A stretch of 64,000 bases of DNA from Micromonospora citrea (GCF_900090315.1 NZ_FMHZ01000002.1:4248501-4312500), one strand, 5' to 3'; shown: positions 39,549 to 49,131, counted from the stretch's first letter. The notes: generated by a model not told the origin, from the sequence alone. Made by a program: numbers and translations.

Positions 39549-39784
39549 TGGCAGCGGGCGTTAAGGCCTCCGAGCTGCGTGAGCTCTCCGAGGAGGAGCT
39601 GGTCACGAAGCTGCGCGAGGCCAAGGCGGAGCTGTTCAACCTCCGCGTGCAGGCCGCAACCGGGCAGCTGGACAACAACCGGCGGCTGCAGGTCATCCGT
39701 CGGGAGATCGCCCGGATCTACACGATCATGCGTGAGCGCGAGCTGGGTCTCTCGGCCGCGCCGACTGAGGTGACTGCATCATGA
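39548..39784 (+). CDS. rpmC: 50S ribosomal protein L29
   Basis: 78 residues, two long helices: [20 protein letters not shown] and [20 protein letters not shown]. It sits near the tunnel exit next to L23. The 5' end overlaps rplP by one base and the 3' end overlaps rpsQ by four (ATGA). Confidence 0.96.
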   Translation: MAAGVKASELRELSEEELVTKLREAKAELFNLRVQAATGQLDNNRRLQVIRREIARIYTIMRERELGLSAAPTEVTAS

Positions 39785-40056
39785 GCGAGAACACCACCGC
39801 CGCCGCGCGGGCCCGCCGCAAGGTGCGTGAGGGCCTCGTGGTCAGCGACAAGATGGAAAAGACCGTCGTCGTCGAGGTCGAGGACCGGGTCAAGCACGCG
39901 CTGTACGGCAAGATCATGCGCCGTACCAGCAAGCTGAAGGTGCACGACGAGCAGAACACCGCCGGCATCGGCGACCGGGTCCTGATCATGGAGACCCGGC
40001 CGCTGTCCGCCACGAAGCGGTGGCGGCTCGTGGAGATCCTGGAAAAGGCCAAGTAG
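39781..40056 (+). CDS. rpsQ: 30S ribosomal protein S17
   Basis: 91 residues with an OB fold: [20 protein letters not shown] and [23 protein letters not shown] 39781 overlaps the rpmC stop. It is the last gene of the S10 operon. The 97 bases after it contain a 9-bp hairpin (CTCCGGCCG..CGGCCGGAG) before rplN. Confidence 0.97.
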   Translation: MSENTTAAARARRKVREGLVVSDKMEKTVVVEVEDRVKHALYGKIMRRTSKLKVHDEQNTAGIGDRVLIMETRPLSATKRWRLVEILEKAK

Positions 40057-40153
40057 CGAAGGCTCAAGCTCGCCCGGCGTCAGTCGGGCGCGGGTTCCGC
40101 CAGGCTCCGGCCGCCTCGCGCGGCCGGAGAACCGGCAGACATAGGAGATAGAC

Positions 40154-40522
40154 GTGATTCAGCAGGAGTCGCGACTGCGCGTCGCCGACAACACGGGTGC
40201 TCGGGAGATCCTGTGCATCCGGGTTCTCGGTGGCTCCGGTCGGCGCTACGCGAGCATCGGCGACGTCATCGTGGCCACCGTCAAGGACGCGATCCCGGGT
40301 GCCGGTGTGAAGAAGGGCGACGTCGTCAAGGCCGTCGTCGTTCGCACCGCCAAGGAGAAGCGGCGGCCGGACGGTTCGTACATCCGCTTCGACGAGAACG
40401 CCGCCGTCATCATCAAGGACGGCGGGGACCCGCGCGGCACCCGTATCTTCGGCCCGGTGGGCCGGGAGCTGCGGGACAAGCGGTTCATGAAGATCATCTC
40501 TCTCGCGCCGGAGGTGTTGTGA
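40154..40522 (+). CDS. rplN: 50S ribosomal protein L14
   Basis: 122 residues. It begins [20 protein letters not shown] and contains [21 protein letters not shown]14 bridges to the 30S subunit and receives the silencing factor RsfS. GTG 40154 has AGGAGATAG upstream. It opens the spc operon. The stop overlaps rplX. Confidence 0.98.
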   Translation: MIQQESRLRVADNTGAREILCIRVLGGSGRRYASIGDVIVATVKDAIPGAGVKKGDVVKAVVVRTAKEKRRPDGSYIRFDENAAVIIKDGGDPRGTRIFGPVGRELRDKRFMKIISLAPEVL

Positions 40523-40839
40523 CCGTGAAGGTCAAGAAGGGCGACACGGTCGTCGTCATCGCCGGCAAGGACAAGGGTGCCAAGGGCAAGGTCATCGCGG
40601 CCTACCCGCGGCAGGACAAGGTCCTGGTCGAGGGCGTGAACCGGGTCAAGAAGCACACCCGCATCAGCACCACCCAGCGTGGCGCCAAGACCGGTGGCAT
40701 CGTCACCCAGGAGGCCCCGATCCACGTCTCGAACGTGATGGTCCTGGACTCCGACGGCAAGCCGACCCGCGTCGGTTACCGGATCGACGACAACGGCCAG
40801 AAGGTCCGCATCGCGCGTAGCACCGGTAAGGACCTGTGA
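40519..40839 (+). CDS. rplX: 50S ribosomal protein L24
   Basis: 106 residues. A KOW motif ([20 protein letters not shown]) is followed by [23 protein letters not shown] 40519 overlaps the rplN stop in GTGA and has GGAGG 4 bases upstream; GTG 40525 is a possible alternative giving MKVKKGD. L24 starts assembly of the 50S particle. Confidence 0.95.
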   Translation: MTVKVKKGDTVVVIAGKDKGAKGKVIAAYPRQDKVLVEGVNRVKKHTRISTTQRGAKTGGIVTQEAPIHVSNVMVLDSDGKPTRVGYRIDDNGQKVRIARSTGKDL

Positions 40840-41408
40840 TGACCACGGCTACCGAAACCAAGACCATGCCGCGCCTCAAGGAGCGGTACCGCAACGAGAT
40901 CGTGGCCGAGCTGCAGAAGCAGCACAACTACGGCAACCCCATGCAGGTGCCGCGGTTGGTCAAGATCGTCGTCAACATGGGTGTCGGCGAGGCCGCCCGG
41001 GACGCCAAGCTCATCGACGGCGCGGTCCGGGACCTGGCCACCATCACCGGCCAGAAGCCGCAGGTGCGGCGGGCGACCAAGTCCATCGCGCAGTTCAAGC
41101 TCCGCGAGGGCATGCCGATCGGCGCGAAGGTGACCCTCCGCGGCGACCGGATGTGGGAGTTCCTGGACCGGCTGCTGTCGATCGCCCTGCCGCGTATCCG
41201 CGACTTCCGCGGTCTGGACGGGCGCAAGCTCGACGGGCACGGCAACTACACGTTCGGTCTGACCGAGCAGTCGGTGTTCCACGAGATCGACCAGGACAAG
41301 ATCGATCGGCAGCGGGGCATGGACATCACGGTGGTCACGACCGCCACGACCGACGACGAGGGCCGGGCGCTGCTCAAGCTCCTGGGCTTCCCGTTCAAGG
41401 AGAACTGA
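40839..41408 (+). CDS. rplE: 50S ribosomal protein L5
   Basis: 189 residues. [20 protein letters not shown] and [20 protein letters not shown] identify L5, which binds 5S rRNA. ATG 40839 overlaps the rplX stop (TGATG); GTG 40836 just upstream is an in-frame alternative. rpsN follows one base after the stop. Confidence 0.97.
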   Translation: MTTATETKTMPRLKERYRNEIVAELQKQHNYGNPMQVPRLVKIVVNMGVGEAARDAKLIDGAVRDLATITGQKPQVRRATKSIAQFKLREGMPIGAKVTLRGDRMWEFLDRLLSIALPRIRDFRGLDGRKLDGHGNYTFGLTEQSVFHEIDQDKIDRQRGMDITVVTTATTDDEGRALLKLLGFPFKEN

Positions 41409-41409
41409 G

Positions 41410-41595
41410 ATGGCCAAGAAGGCGCTGATCATCAAGGCGGCCGCGAAGCCGAAGTTCTCGGTTCGCGCGTACACCCGCTGCCAGCGGTGCGGGCGTCCGA
41501 AGGCGGTCTACCGCAAGTTCGGTCTCTGCCGGGTGTGCATCCGGGAGATGGCCCACCGCGGTGAGCTGCCCGGCGTGTCCAAGGCTTCCTGGTAA
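41410..41595 (+). CDS. rpsN: 30S ribosomal protein S14, type Z
   Basis: 61 residues, the short zinc form. The two pairs CQRC (about 24-27) and CRVC (about 40-43) bind zinc. The sequence [20 protein letters not shown] is typical. A zinc-free S14 paralogue is not seen in the window. ATG 41410 lies one base after the rplE stop. Confidence 0.97.
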   Translation: MAKKALIIKAAAKPKFSVRAYTRCQRCGRPKAVYRKFGLCRVCIREMAHRGELPGVSKASW

Positions 41596-41668
41596 TAGCT
41601 ATTGCTCTTCGCCGTAGGCCCGGGGCTCATCGCCCCGGGAACCCCGGCGAGAAAGGCTGACGAATTCC

Positions 41669-42076
41669 ATGACGATGACCGACCCGATCGCAGACATGCT
41701 CACGCGTCTGCGTAACGCCAACCAGGCGTACCACGACCGGGTGACGATGCCCTACTCGAAGATCAAGGCGAACATCGCCGAGGTCCTCAAGGCCGAGGGT
41801 TACATCGCCACCTGGTCGGTCGAGGAGCCCGAGGAGGGCGCCGTCGGCAAGCGACTGGTCGTCGAGCTGAAGTACGGCCAGAACCGCGAGCGGAGCCTGG
41901 CCGGCATCAAGCGAGTGTCCAAGCCCGGTCTGCGGGTTTACGCCAAGTCGGACGGGCTCCCGCGGGTGCTCGGCGGGCTGGGCGTGGCGATCATTTCGAC
42001 GTCCCAGGGGCTGCTCACCGACCGGCAGGCCCGCAAGCGGAGCGTTGGCGGGGAAGTCCTCGCCTTCGTCTGGTAA
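41669..42076 (+). CDS. rpsH: 30S ribosomal protein S8
   Basis: 135 residues. [20 protein letters not shown] at the N-terminus and [20 protein letters not shown] near the end are the usual signatures. S8 is the spc operon repressor in E. coli. ATG 41669 gives [11 protein letters not shown] 41675 is a shorter option. GAGAAAGG lies 12 bases upstream of 41669. Confidence 0.96.
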   Translation: MTMTDPIADMLTRLRNANQAYHDRVTMPYSKIKANIAEVLKAEGYIATWSVEEPEEGAVGKRLVVELKYGQNRERSLAGIKRVSKPGLRVYAKSDGLPRVLGGLGVAIISTSQGLLTDRQARKRSVGGEVLAFVW

Positions 42077-42092
42077 CGGGAGACAGGTAGAA

Positions 42093-42635
42093 ATGTCGCG
42101 TATTGGACGTAAGTCGATCCCGGTGCCAGCCGGCGTCGACATCACGATCGACGGGCAGACCGTCAAGGTCAAGGGCCCGAAGGGCGAGCTCTCGCACACC
42201 CTGGCCGAGCCGATCACGATCGACCGGGCCGAGGACGGGCAGCTGAACGTCAACCGCCCGAACGACGAGCGCAAGGCCAAGGAACTGCACGGCCTGAGCC
42301 GTACCCTGGTCGCCAACATGATCGTCGGCGTCACCGAGGGCTACCGCAAGAGCCTGGAGATCGCCGGTACCGGTTACCGCGTCACCGCCAAGGGCAAGGA
42401 CCTGGAGTTCGCGCTCGGGTTCTCGCACCCGGTGCTGGTGCCGGCGCCGGAGGGCATCACCTTCACGGTGGAGAAGCCGACGCTGTTCCACGTGGCCGGC
42501 ATCGACAAGCAGCTGGTCGGTGAGGTTGCCGCCAACATCCGGAAGATCCGCCCGCCGGAGCCCTACAAGGGCAAGGGCGTGAAGTACCAGGGCGAGGTCA
42601 TCCGCCGCAAGGCTGGAAAGGCAGGTAAGAAGTGA
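42093..42635 (+). CDS. rplF: 50S ribosomal protein L6
   Basis: 180 residues. [20 protein letters not shown] and the C-terminal [20 protein letters not shown] frame the two-domain fold next to the sarcin-ricin loop. ATG 42093 has GGGAGACAGG upstream. The stop overlaps rplR in GTGA. Confidence 0.98.
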   Translation: MSRIGRKSIPVPAGVDITIDGQTVKVKGPKGELSHTLAEPITIDRAEDGQLNVNRPNDERKAKELHGLSRTLVANMIVGVTEGYRKSLEIAGTGYRVTAKGKDLEFALGFSHPVLVPAPEGITFTVEKPTLFHVAGIDKQLVGEVAANIRKIRPPEPYKGKGVKYQGEVIRRKAGKAGKK

Positions 42636-43021
42636 GCGCCACGCTGCTCAAGCGCCGCCGCGGCGTCGCCGCCAAGCGTGCCGTCGGGCGTGCGCGCCGG
42701 CACTTCCGGGTCCGCAAGAACATCAGCGGCACCGCCGAGCGTCCCCGCCTCGTGGTCACCCGCTCCCTGCGGCACATCGTCGCCCAGATCGTGGACGACA
42801 CCAAGGGTCACACCCTGGCGTCGGCCTCGACCCTGGACGCGTCGCTGCGCGGTTCGGAGGGCGACAAGAGCGCCCTGGCCGGCAAGGTCGGCGCCCTGCT
42901 CGCCGAGCGGGCCAAGGCCGCCGGCATCTCCAAGGTCGTCTTCGACCGCGGTGGCAACCGGTACGCGGGGCGGGTCGCCGCGCTTGCCGACGCCGCCCGC
43001 GAAGCCGGGCTCGAGTTCTAG
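42632..43021 (+). CDS. rplR: 50S ribosomal protein L18
   Basis: 129 residues with a basic N-terminus ([20 protein letters not shown]) and the 5S-binding core [20 protein letters not shown], ending [23 protein letters not shown] 42632 overlaps the rplF stop. Confidence 0.97.
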   Translation: MSATLLKRRRGVAAKRAVGRARRHFRVRKNISGTAERPRLVVTRSLRHIVAQIVDDTKGHTLASASTLDASLRGSEGDKSALAGKVGALLAERAKAAGISKVVFDRGGNRYAGRVAALADAAREAGLEF

Positions 43022-43054
43022 AAACCCCGTCACGAGAGAGAAGGAAGGCTGCTG

Positions 43055-43669
43055 ATGCCAGGTCAACAGCGCCGTGGCGGCGGGTCCGGTGGCAACGAGG
43101 GTGGTCGCCGCGACAACCGCCGTGAGGGCGGCCGCGGAAACGCGCCCGTCGAGAAGACCCCGCACCTCGAGCGGGTCGTCGCGATCAACCGCGTCGCCAA
43201 GGTCGTGAAGGGTGGTCGTCGCTTCAGCTTCACCGCCCTGGTGATCGTGGGCGACGGCGACGGCACCGTCGGCGTGGGCTACGGAAAGGCCAAGGAGGTG
43301 CCCGCGGCGATCGCCAAGGGTGTCGAGGAGGCCAAGAAGCACTTCTTCAAGGTGCCGCGGATCGGTCAGTCGATCCCGCACCCGGTGCAGGGCGAGGACG
43401 CCGCCGGCGTCGTGCTGCTCAAGCCGGCCTCCGCCGGTACGGGTGTCATCGCCGGTGGCCCGGTGCGCGCCGTGCTGGAGTGCGCGGGTATCCACGACGT
43501 GCTCTCCAAGAGCCTCGGTTCGTCGAACCCGATCAACATCGTGCACGCCACCGTGGCGGCGCTGAAGGGGCTCGAGTCCCCCGAGGCCGTCGCCGCCCGT
43601 CGTGGTCTGCCGGTCGAGGACGTCGCGCCGGCCGCCATGCTGGCGTCGCGGGCGGGGGTGGCTTCCTGA
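43055..43669 (+). CDS. rpsE: 30S ribosomal protein S5
   Basis: 204 residues. A Gly/Arg-rich N-terminal extension of about 35 residues ([20 protein letters not shown]) precedes the double-stranded RNA-binding domain ([20 protein letters not shown]) and the C-terminal domain ([20 protein letters not shown]). The loop near KGGRRFS, changed in spectinomycin resistance, looks wild type. ATG 43055 has GAGAAGGAAGG upstream. Confidence 0.98.
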   Translation: MPGQQRRGGGSGGNEGGRRDNRREGGRGNAPVEKTPHLERVVAINRVAKVVKGGRRFSFTALVIVGDGDGTVGVGYGKAKEVPAAIAKGVEEAKKHFFKVPRIGQSIPHPVQGEDAAGVVLLKPASAGTGVIAGGPVRAVLECAGIHDVLSKSLGSSNPINIVHATVAALKGLESPEAVAARRGLPVEDVAPAAMLASRAGVAS

Positions 43670-43851
43670 TGGCTCGCCTGAAGGTCACCCAGGTCCGGTC
43701 CGAGATCGGGACCAAGCAGAACCAGCGTGACTCGCTGCGCTCGCTCGGTCTCAAGCGGATCAACGACGTGGTGGTCAAGGAGGACCGTCCGGAGATTCGC
43801 GGCATGATCTTCGCGGTCAACCACCTCGTGAAGGTCGAGGAGGTCGAGTAA
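43669..43851 (+). CDS. rpmD: 50S ribosomal protein L30
   Basis: 60 residues: [20 protein letters not shown] and [23 protein letters not shown] 43669 overlaps the rpsE stop (TGATG) and its stop overlaps rplO (TAATG). L30 is optional in bacteria but standard here. Confidence 0.97.
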   Translation: MARLKVTQVRSEIGTKQNQRDSLRSLGLKRINDVVVKEDRPEIRGMIFAVNHLVKVEEVE

Positions 43852-44294
43852 TGACGATCAAGGTCCACCACCTGCGTCCGGCGCCCGGTGCCAAGACCGC
43901 GAAGACCCGTGTGGGTCGCGGTGAGGGCTCGAAGGGCAAGACCGCCGGTCGCGGTACCAAGGGTTCGAAGGCCCGCAAGAACATCTCGGCGGCGTTCGAG
44001 GGTGGGCAGATGCCCATCCACATGCGCCTGCCGAAGATGAAGGGCTTCAAGAACAAGTTCAAGGTGGTCTTCCAGGTGGTCAACCTGGACCGGCTCGCCG
44101 AGCTGTTCCCGAACGGCGGCCAGGTCGGCCCGCTGGAGCTGGTCGAGGCCGGCGCGGTCCGCAAGGGCCAGCCGGTCAAGGTCCTCGGCACCGGGGACCT
44201 CGGTGGGGTCGCCCTCCAGGTGTCGGCGCACGCGTTCAGCGCGTCGGCCAAGGAGAAGATCACCGCCGCCGGTGGCACCGTCACCGAGCTGTAA
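43851..44294 (+). CDS. rplO: 50S ribosomal protein L15
   Basis: 147 residues. The Gly/Lys/Arg-rich extended N-terminus ([20 protein letters not shown]) threads into 23S rRNA, and the globular C-terminus contains [23 protein letters not shown] 43851 overlaps rpmD. It is the last gene before a hairpin that separates it from secY. Confidence 0.98.
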   Translation: MTIKVHHLRPAPGAKTAKTRVGRGEGSKGKTAGRGTKGSKARKNISAAFEGGQMPIHMRLPKMKGFKNKFKVVFQVVNLDRLAELFPNGGQVGPLELVEAGAVRKGQPVKVLGTGDLGGVALQVSAHAFSASAKEKITAAGGTVTEL

Positions 44295-44310
44295 GGGCTG
44301 TACGACCTGT

Positions 44311-44345
44311 GGCGCCCGCTCAGTTGACTCAACTGGGCGGGCGCC
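44311..44345 (+). terminator. Hairpin after rplO
   Basis: The 17-base arms 44311-44327 and 44329-44345 (GGCGCCCGCTCAGTTGA and complement) have one mismatch and almost no loop. There is no T run. secY starts 185 bases later and needs its own promoter or read-through; TAGAGT at 44432-44437 is a possible -10. Confidence 0.65.
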
Positions 44346-44529
44346 ATGGTCTCCCCGGCATGTGTGCGCCGGGTAACATCGGATTCGGTTTATGTAGCCG
44401 GGCACATCTGCCCGGACGGGGATCGGGCTGTTAGAGTCCCTTCCCAGCTATGGATATCGGGCGTTCGCCCGGCACCCACCCCGACCCGCCCGGGATCACC
44501 GGCGGCCCGCCGCGCGCAGGAGGAAGAAG

Positions 44530-45858
44530 TTGCTGTCCGCCTTTCTCAGTGCGTTCCGTACGCCTGACCTGCGCAAGAAGCTGCTGTTCACAGTAGGCAT
44601 CATCGCGGTCTACCGGCTCGGGGCGACGCTGCCCAGCCCGGGTGTCTCGTACGGCAACGTCCAGAAGTGCCTCGACACCCTGGAGAACGGCTCCACCGGG
44701 GTGTTGAACCTGCTCAACCTCTTCTCCGGCGGCGCGCTGCTGCAGCTCTCGGTCTTCGCGCTGGGCATCATGCCCTACATCACCGCGTCGATCATCCTGC
44801 AGCTGCTGACGGTGGTCATCCCGCGGCTGGAGCAGCTCCGCAAGGAGGGCCAGGCCGGCCAGGCGAAGATCACCCAGTACACCCGCTACCTGACGCTGGG
44901 CCTGGGTGTCCTGCAGGCGTCGGCGTTCGTGGCGCTGGCCCGCTCCGGGCAGCTCTTCCAGAACCAGTGCGACCAGTTCCCGATCATCCCCGAGGGCACC
45001 GGGATCCCGGACTGGCTGACGCTGACCATCCTGGTCATGACCATGACCGCCGGCACCGGCGTGGTGATGTGGCTCGGTGAGCTGATCACCGACCGGGGCG
45101 TCGGCAACGGCATGTCCGTCCTGATCTTCACCTCGATCGCCGCCCGGCTCCCCGCCGAGGGCTGGCAGATCAAGCAGACCGGCGGCTGGGGCCGCTTCCT
45201 CCTGGTCATCGCGCTGGTCCTGGTGGTCATCACCGCCGTGACCTTCATCGAGCAGTCGCAGCGCCGGATCCCGGTGCAGTACGCCAAGCGCATGATCGGC
45301 CGGCGGATGTACGGCGGCACCTCGACCTACATCCCGCTGAAGGTCAACCAGGCGGGTGTCATCCCGGTCATCTTCGGCTCGTCGCTGCTCTACCTGCCCC
45401 AGCTGGCGCTGCAGTTCTTCGACCAGACCAACCCGGGCAAGACCCAGACGTGGATCCAGAACAACCTGGTCGACCCGACCAGCCCGATCTACATCTCGGT
45501 CTACTTCCTGCTGATCATCTTCTTCACGTACTTCTACGTCTCGATCACGTTCAACCCGACCGAGGTCGCGGACAACATGAAGAAGTACGGCGGCTTCGTG
45601 CCGGGCATCCGCCCCGGCAAGCCGACCGCCGACTACCTGGACTTCATCCTCAGCCGGATCACGCTGCCGGGCGCCCTCTACCTGGGCATCATCTCGATCC
45701 TGCCGAACTTCTTCTTCATCTGGCTGGACAAGCAGCAGTACCTCAACTTCCCGTTCGGCGGCACCGCTGTCCTGATCATGGTCGGCGTCGGTCTGGAGAC
45801 CACCAAGCAGATCGAGAGCCAACTCATGCAGCGGAACTACGAAGGGTTCCTGCGGTAG
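44530..45858 (+). CDS. secY: Preprotein translocase subunit SecY
   Basis: 442 residues with ten membrane helices. FRTPDLRKKLLFTVGIIAVY starts helix 1, GVSYGNVQKCLDTLENGSTG lies in the plug region, and GRRMYGGTSTYIPLKVNQAG is the large cytoplasmic loop that contacts the ribosome. It pairs with SecE (14623-15015). TTG 44530 has GGAGGA 5-10 bases upstream. adk starts directly after its stop. Confidence 0.98.
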   Translation: MLSAFLSAFRTPDLRKKLLFTVGIIAVYRLGATLPSPGVSYGNVQKCLDTLENGSTGVLNLLNLFSGGALLQLSVFALGIMPYITASIILQLLTVVIPRLEQLRKEGQAGQAKITQYTRYLTLGLGVLQASAFVALARSGQLFQNQCDQFPIIPEGTGIPDWLTLTILVMTMTAGTGVVMWLGELITDRGVGNGMSVLIFTSIAARLPAEGWQIKQTGGWGRFLLVIALVLVVITAVTFIEQSQRRIPVQYAKRMIGRRMYGGTSTYIPLKVNQAGVIPVIFGSSLLYLPQLALQFFDQTNPGKTQTWIQNNLVDPTSPIYISVYFLLIIFFTYFYVSITFNPTEVADNMKKYGGFVPGIRPGKPTADYLDFILSRITLPGALYLGIISILPNFFFIWLDKQQYLNFPFGGTAVLIMVGVGLETTKQIESQLMQRNYEGFLR

Positions 45859-46512
45859 ATGAGACTCGTTCTGGTTGGCCCGCCGGGCGCGGGCAAGGGT
45901 ACGCAGGCCGAGTTCGTCGCCGCGCACCTCTCGGTCCCGAAGATCTCGACCGGCGACATCTTCCGGTCGAACGTCTCGCAGGGCACCCCGCTGGGTGTCG
46001 AGGCGAAGCGCTACATGGACGCCGGCGAGCTGGTGCCCGACGAGGTCACCATCAACATGGTGCGGGACCGGCTCGCCGAGCCGGACGCCTCGGAGGGCTT
46101 CCTGCTCGACGGCTTCCCGCGGACCACGCCGCAGGCCGCCGCGCTGGACAAGCTCCTCGCCGACCTGGGTACCGCGCTCGACCTGGTGCTGGAGCTGGTC
46201 GTCGACGACGACGAGGTGATCCGGCGGCTCTCCGGCCGGCGCACGTGCCGGGGCTGCGGCAAGATCTGGCACGTCGAGTTCGACGCGACCACCCGCGAGG
46301 GCATCTGCGACCGGTGCGGCGCCGAGCTGTTCCAGCGCGACGACGACAAGCCGGAGACCATCGCCACCCGCCTGCGGGAGTACGCGGACAAGACCGCGCC
46401 GCTGGTCGACTACTACGGCGCCCAGGGCAAGCTGGTCGGGATCGACGCCACCGGCCCGGTGGAGGACGTCACCGTCCGGGCCATCGACGCCCTGCGGTCG
46501 TACGGCGGCTGA
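45859..46512 (+). CDS. adk: Adenylate kinase
   Basis: 217 residues. It makes 2 ADP from ATP and AMP. P-loop [10 protein letters not shown] (7-16), AMP site [10 protein letters not shown], and [10 protein letters not shown]. The long LID domain carries a zinc site with CRGC and CDRC pairs, a form typical of Gram-positives and actinobacteria. ATG 45859 immediately follows the secY stop, so translation is coupled. Confidence 0.97.
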   Translation: MRLVLVGPPGAGKGTQAEFVAAHLSVPKISTGDIFRSNVSQGTPLGVEAKRYMDAGELVPDEVTINMVRDRLAEPDASEGFLLDGFPRTTPQAAALDKLLADLGTALDLVLELVVDDDEVIRRLSGRRTCRGCGKIWHVEFDATTREGICDRCGAELFQRDDDKPETIATRLREYADKTAPLVDYYGAQGKLVGIDATGPVEDVTVRAIDALRSYGG

Positions 46513-46534
46513 CGTCCCGCCGGGCTCCGGCGGA

Positions 46535-46540
46535 TAGAGT
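46535..46540 (+). promoter_or_regulatory. Possible -10 box of map
   Basis: TAGAGT, with TGACGT 19 bases upstream as a poor -35. The expected start lies at the edge of the hairpin at 46543-46577. Confidence 0.35.
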
Positions 46541-46542
46541 GC

Positions 46543-46577
46543 GAAGAGCGGGGTACGTCCGACGTGCCCCGCTCTTC
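46543..46577 (+). repeat. Hairpin between adk and map
   Basis: GAAGAGCGGGG (46543-46553) pairs with CCCCGCTCTTC (46567-46577), and inner bases TACGT/ACGTG extend it with one G-U. The stem ends 28 bases before ATG 46606. It could end the secY-adk message or cap the map message. Confidence 0.65.
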
Positions 46578-46605
46578 GGCTTCGGCAACGAAAGGTAACG
46601 GCTCC

Positions 46606-47457
46606 ATGCGTCGTCCCCAGCTGGACATCCAGCTGAAGACCCCTGACCAGATCGAGAAGATGCGGGCCGCCGGGCTGGTGGTCGCCGAGGCGCTGCGTCG
46701 GATGCGGGAGGCGGTCGCCCCCGGGGTCAGCACCGCCGACCTGGACGCCATCGCCGAGTCGACCATCCGCGAGGCAGGCGCGGTCCCCTCGTTCAAGGGC
46801 TACCACGGCTTCCCCGCGTCGATCTGCTCGTCGGTCAACGAGCAGGTCGTGCACGCCATCCCGTCGCCGGGGCAGGTGCTCCGCGACGGCGACCTGATCT
46901 CGATCGACTGCGGCGCGGTGCTCGACGGGTGGCACGGCGACGCCGCCATCACGGTCGGGGTGGGCGATGTCGACCCGGCGCTGCTGAAGATGGCCGAGGT
47001 GGCCGAGGACGCCATGTGGGCGGGCATCGCCGCCGCCGCCCGGGGCGCGGCCAGCGGCAAGGGCCGGCTCACCGACATCTCGCACGCGGTGGAGAACGCG
47101 GTCCGCAAGGGCGGCCGGTACGGCATCGTCGACGGCTACGGCGGGCACGGCATCGGCACCGAGATGCACCAGGACCCGCACGTGCTCAACCACGGGCGGC
47201 CGGGCAAGGGCCCGCGCCTCGTGCCGGGCGTGGCGCTGGCGATCGAGCCGATGATCACGATGGGCTCGCCCCGGACGGTCGAGCTCTCCGACGGCTGGAC
47301 CGTGATCACCCGGGACCGGTCGATGGCGGTGCACGTGGAGCACACGATGGCTCTGCTCCCGGACGGGGTCTGGGTGCTGACGGCGCCGGACGGCGGGCGC
47401 GCCCGCCTGGGCGAGCTGGTCACGTCCCGCCAGCCCGCGGATTCGTCGGCCCGCTGA
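46606..47457 (+). CDS. map: Methionine aminopeptidase, type I
   Basis: 283 residues. It removes the initiator Met. The five metal ligands are visible: IDCGAVLDGWHGDAAIT (two Asp), GGHGIGTEMHQDP (His), AIEPM (Glu) and VEHTM (Glu). ATG 46606 (MRRPQLDIQLKTPDQ) has AAAGG upstream; an in-frame GTG at 46564 lies inside the hairpin and is unlikely. The gene is followed by a repeat-rich non-coding stretch. Confidence 0.96.
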   Translation: MRRPQLDIQLKTPDQIEKMRAAGLVVAEALRRMREAVAPGVSTADLDAIAESTIREAGAVPSFKGYHGFPASICSSVNEQVVHAIPSPGQVLRDGDLISIDCGAVLDGWHGDAAITVGVGDVDPALLKMAEVAEDAMWAGIAAAARGAASGKGRLTDISHAVENAVRKGGRYGIVDGYGGHGIGTEMHQDPHVLNHGRPGKGPRLVPGVALAIEPMITMGSPRTVELSDGWTVITRDRSMAVHVEHTMALLPDGVWVLTAPDGGRARLGELVTSRQPADSSAR

Positions 47458-47460
47458 GCC

Positions 47461-47600
47461 CGCCGGCTCCGCTGACCGTCGGCCCGCTGAGCCCGTCGGC
47501 CCGCAGTGGGCGCCGGCTCCGCTGACCCAGCCGGCCCGCTGACCCAGCCGGCCCGCTGACCCAGCCGGCCCGCTGAGCCCGTCGGCCCCGCTGACCCGTC
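47461..47600. repeat. GC-rich tandem repeats after map
   Basis: Three perfect 17-base units, GCTGACCCAGCCGGCCC, lie at 47521-47571. Diverged copies surround them (GCTGAGCCCGTCGGCCC and similar). The unit length is not a multiple of three and no spacers are conserved, so this is neither coding nor a CRISPR. The rest of 47601-47718 holds only GC-rich sequence leading to the next gene. Confidence 0.75.
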
Positions 47601-47718
47601 GGTCTCCGCTACCCGCCGGTCCCGTTGGCTCCCGGCCCGGCGAGCCCGCCGGTCCGTCCGTCCCGGCGGCCCGTGCAGGGAGGGCGGTGGCTGGTGGGGT
47701 GGTGTCATGCTTGCGGGC

Positions 47719-48474
47719 ATGGAGGGACGCGACGGGATGCGGGCCGCCGACGCCGACCGTCACGCGGTCGCGGAGCGGCTGCGGGTGGCCGTCGACGAGG
47801 GCCGGCTGGACCTGCACGAGTACGACGAGCGCCTCCAGCGGGCGTACGCCTCGCGCACGTACGGCGAGCTGGACGCGCTGGTGAACGACCTGCCGGTCAC
47901 CGGACACCTTCCGGTGCCGGCCGCCCCGGCGGCGTCGCAGCTCGCCACGCCCCCGGAGGACGTCGCGCCGCCGTCGGAGGGGGACCGGTCGCCGGCCACC
48001 CCGGCGGTGGTCGCCCGGTGGCTGGCCGAGGTCTGGCTGCCGTACCTGCGGGTGGTCGCGATCGTGGTGACCGTCTGGGCGGTGGCCTCCGCGCTCTCCG
48101 CCGAGCTGCTCTACTTCTGGCCCGCCTGGGTGGCGGGGCCGTGGGGCGCTGTGCTCGTGGTGCGTACGGTCGCCGGCCTGACCGGGGGAGAGCCGCAGCG
48201 GCGGGCGGTGAAGCGGGAGCGGCGGCGCACGCGCCGACTGGCGAGGCGGGCGCGGAAGCGGGAGTTGGCCGCCGCCGCCGACCGCCGGGAGCGCGAGTTG
48301 CCCGCCGCCGCCGCGGACCGCCGGGAGCGCGAGTTGGCTGCCGCCCCTGACGCGGACGTGCGGGAGCGGGAGCGGGAGTTGGCCGCCGACGCGGACCGCC
48401 GGGAGCGGGAGCTTCGGGTGGGGGAGGCGCCGACGGCCGGGAGGGAACGCCTGACCGGCGACGTCGAGCTCTGA
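47719..48474 (+). CDS. DUF1707 (SHOCT-like) domain membrane protein
   Basis: 251 residues. The N-terminal DUF1707 domain (MRAADADRHAVAERLRVAVD; GRLDLHEYDERLQRAYASRT) is followed by a Pro/Ala linker, two hydrophobic segments (VVAIVVTVWAVASALSAELL, FWPAWVAGPWGAVLVVRTVA) and a highly charged tail of repeated ADRRERELA units (about residues 172-235), likely a long helix. ATG 47719 lies seven bases after CATGCT, a -10-like box; ATG 47707 would start inside that box. The function of DUF1707 proteins is unknown. It is an island between map and infA. Confidence 0.85.
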   Translation: MEGRDGMRAADADRHAVAERLRVAVDEGRLDLHEYDERLQRAYASRTYGELDALVNDLPVTGHLPVPAAPAASQLATPPEDVAPPSEGDRSPATPAVVARWLAEVWLPYLRVVAIVVTVWAVASALSAELLYFWPAWVAGPWGAVLVVRTVAGLTGGEPQRRAVKRERRRTRRLARRARKRELAAAADRRERELPAAAADRRERELAAAPDADVRERERELAADADRRERELRVGEAPTAGRERLTGDVEL

Positions 48475-48517
48475 ACGGGCCCTTCTGTCCGGTTCGACGC
48501 ACCGATTCCCGGCCGGT

Positions 48518-48547
48518 TTGGCGACGGCGTGCAGGCGGGCGTACACT
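48518..48547 (+). promoter_or_regulatory. Possible promoter of the infA/alpha operon
   Basis: TTGGCG (48518-48523) and TACACT (48542-48547) are 18 bases apart, giving a leader of about 150 bases. A second candidate, TAAGAC at 48653, lacks a spaced -35. Confidence 0.45.
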
Positions 48548-48702
48548 TTCTGATCGGCGCACAGCGTCCACTCCGGCATGCCCGCCCAGCGCTTCGGCGG
48601 GAGTCGGAGCCGCGGCTGGCGCGGGCTTTCTGATCTTGATCAGTCACCCGTGTAAGACGTTGTGGGCCGTCCGGAGTAACCGACGTCAGGACAGCGGAGG
48701 AC

Positions 48703-48924
48703 ATGCCGAAAAAAGACGGAGCCATCGAGATCGAGGGTCGGGTCATCGAGCCCCTGCCGAACGCAATGTTCCGCGTGGAGCTCGCGAACGGTCACAAGGT
48801 GCTGGCTCACATCAGCGGCAAGATGCGGCAGCACTACATCCGCATCCTGCCGGAGGACCGGGTCGTCGTCGAACTCTCGCCGTACGACCTGACCCGCGGG
48901 CGCATCGTCTACCGCTACAAGTAA
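48703..48924 (+). CDS. infA: Translation initiation factor IF-1
   Basis: 73 residues, one OB fold: [20 protein letters not shown] and [20 protein letters not shown]. It occupies the A site during initiation. ATG 48703 has GCGGAGGAC upstream. It heads the alpha operon in this organism. Confidence 0.98.
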   Translation: MPKKDGAIEIEGRVIEPLPNAMFRVELANGHKVLAHISGKMRQHYIRILPEDRVVVELSPYDLTRGRIVYRYK

Positions 48925-49017
48925 GCCTGACGACGGCCGGGACGTCCCCGTGTCCGTCTTCGACGTCCGGTGTCGCGCCTCGGCGCGTCCTCGGGCCAGA
49001 TGGGAAGTAAGGCAACC

Positions 49018-49131
49018 GTGAAGGTCAAGCCGAGCGTCAAGAGGATCTGCAACAAGTGCCGGGTCATCCGCCGGCACGGCCGGGTCATGGTCATCTGCAC
49101 CGACCCGCGCCACAAGCAGCGCCAGGGCTGA
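49018..49131 (+). CDS. rpmJ: 50S ribosomal protein L36
   Basis: 37 residues. [20 protein letters not shown] and [13 protein letters not shown] complete the protein. Zinc ligands Cys11, Cys14, Cys27 and His32 are all present (C+ form). GTG 49018 has GGAAGTAAGG upstream. Confidence 0.97.
   Translation: MKVKPSVKRICNKCRVIRRHGRVMVICTDPRHKQRQG

Noticed and set aside
47461..47600. CRISPR-like array
   Set aside because: The repeats are directly adjacent 17-mers without unique spacers, and no cas genes are nearby.
44431..48579. 1382-codon minus-strand frame opposite secY-adk-map and the DUF1707 gene
   Set aside because: It includes the non-coding 17-base repeats and the complements of four real genes; no motif was found.
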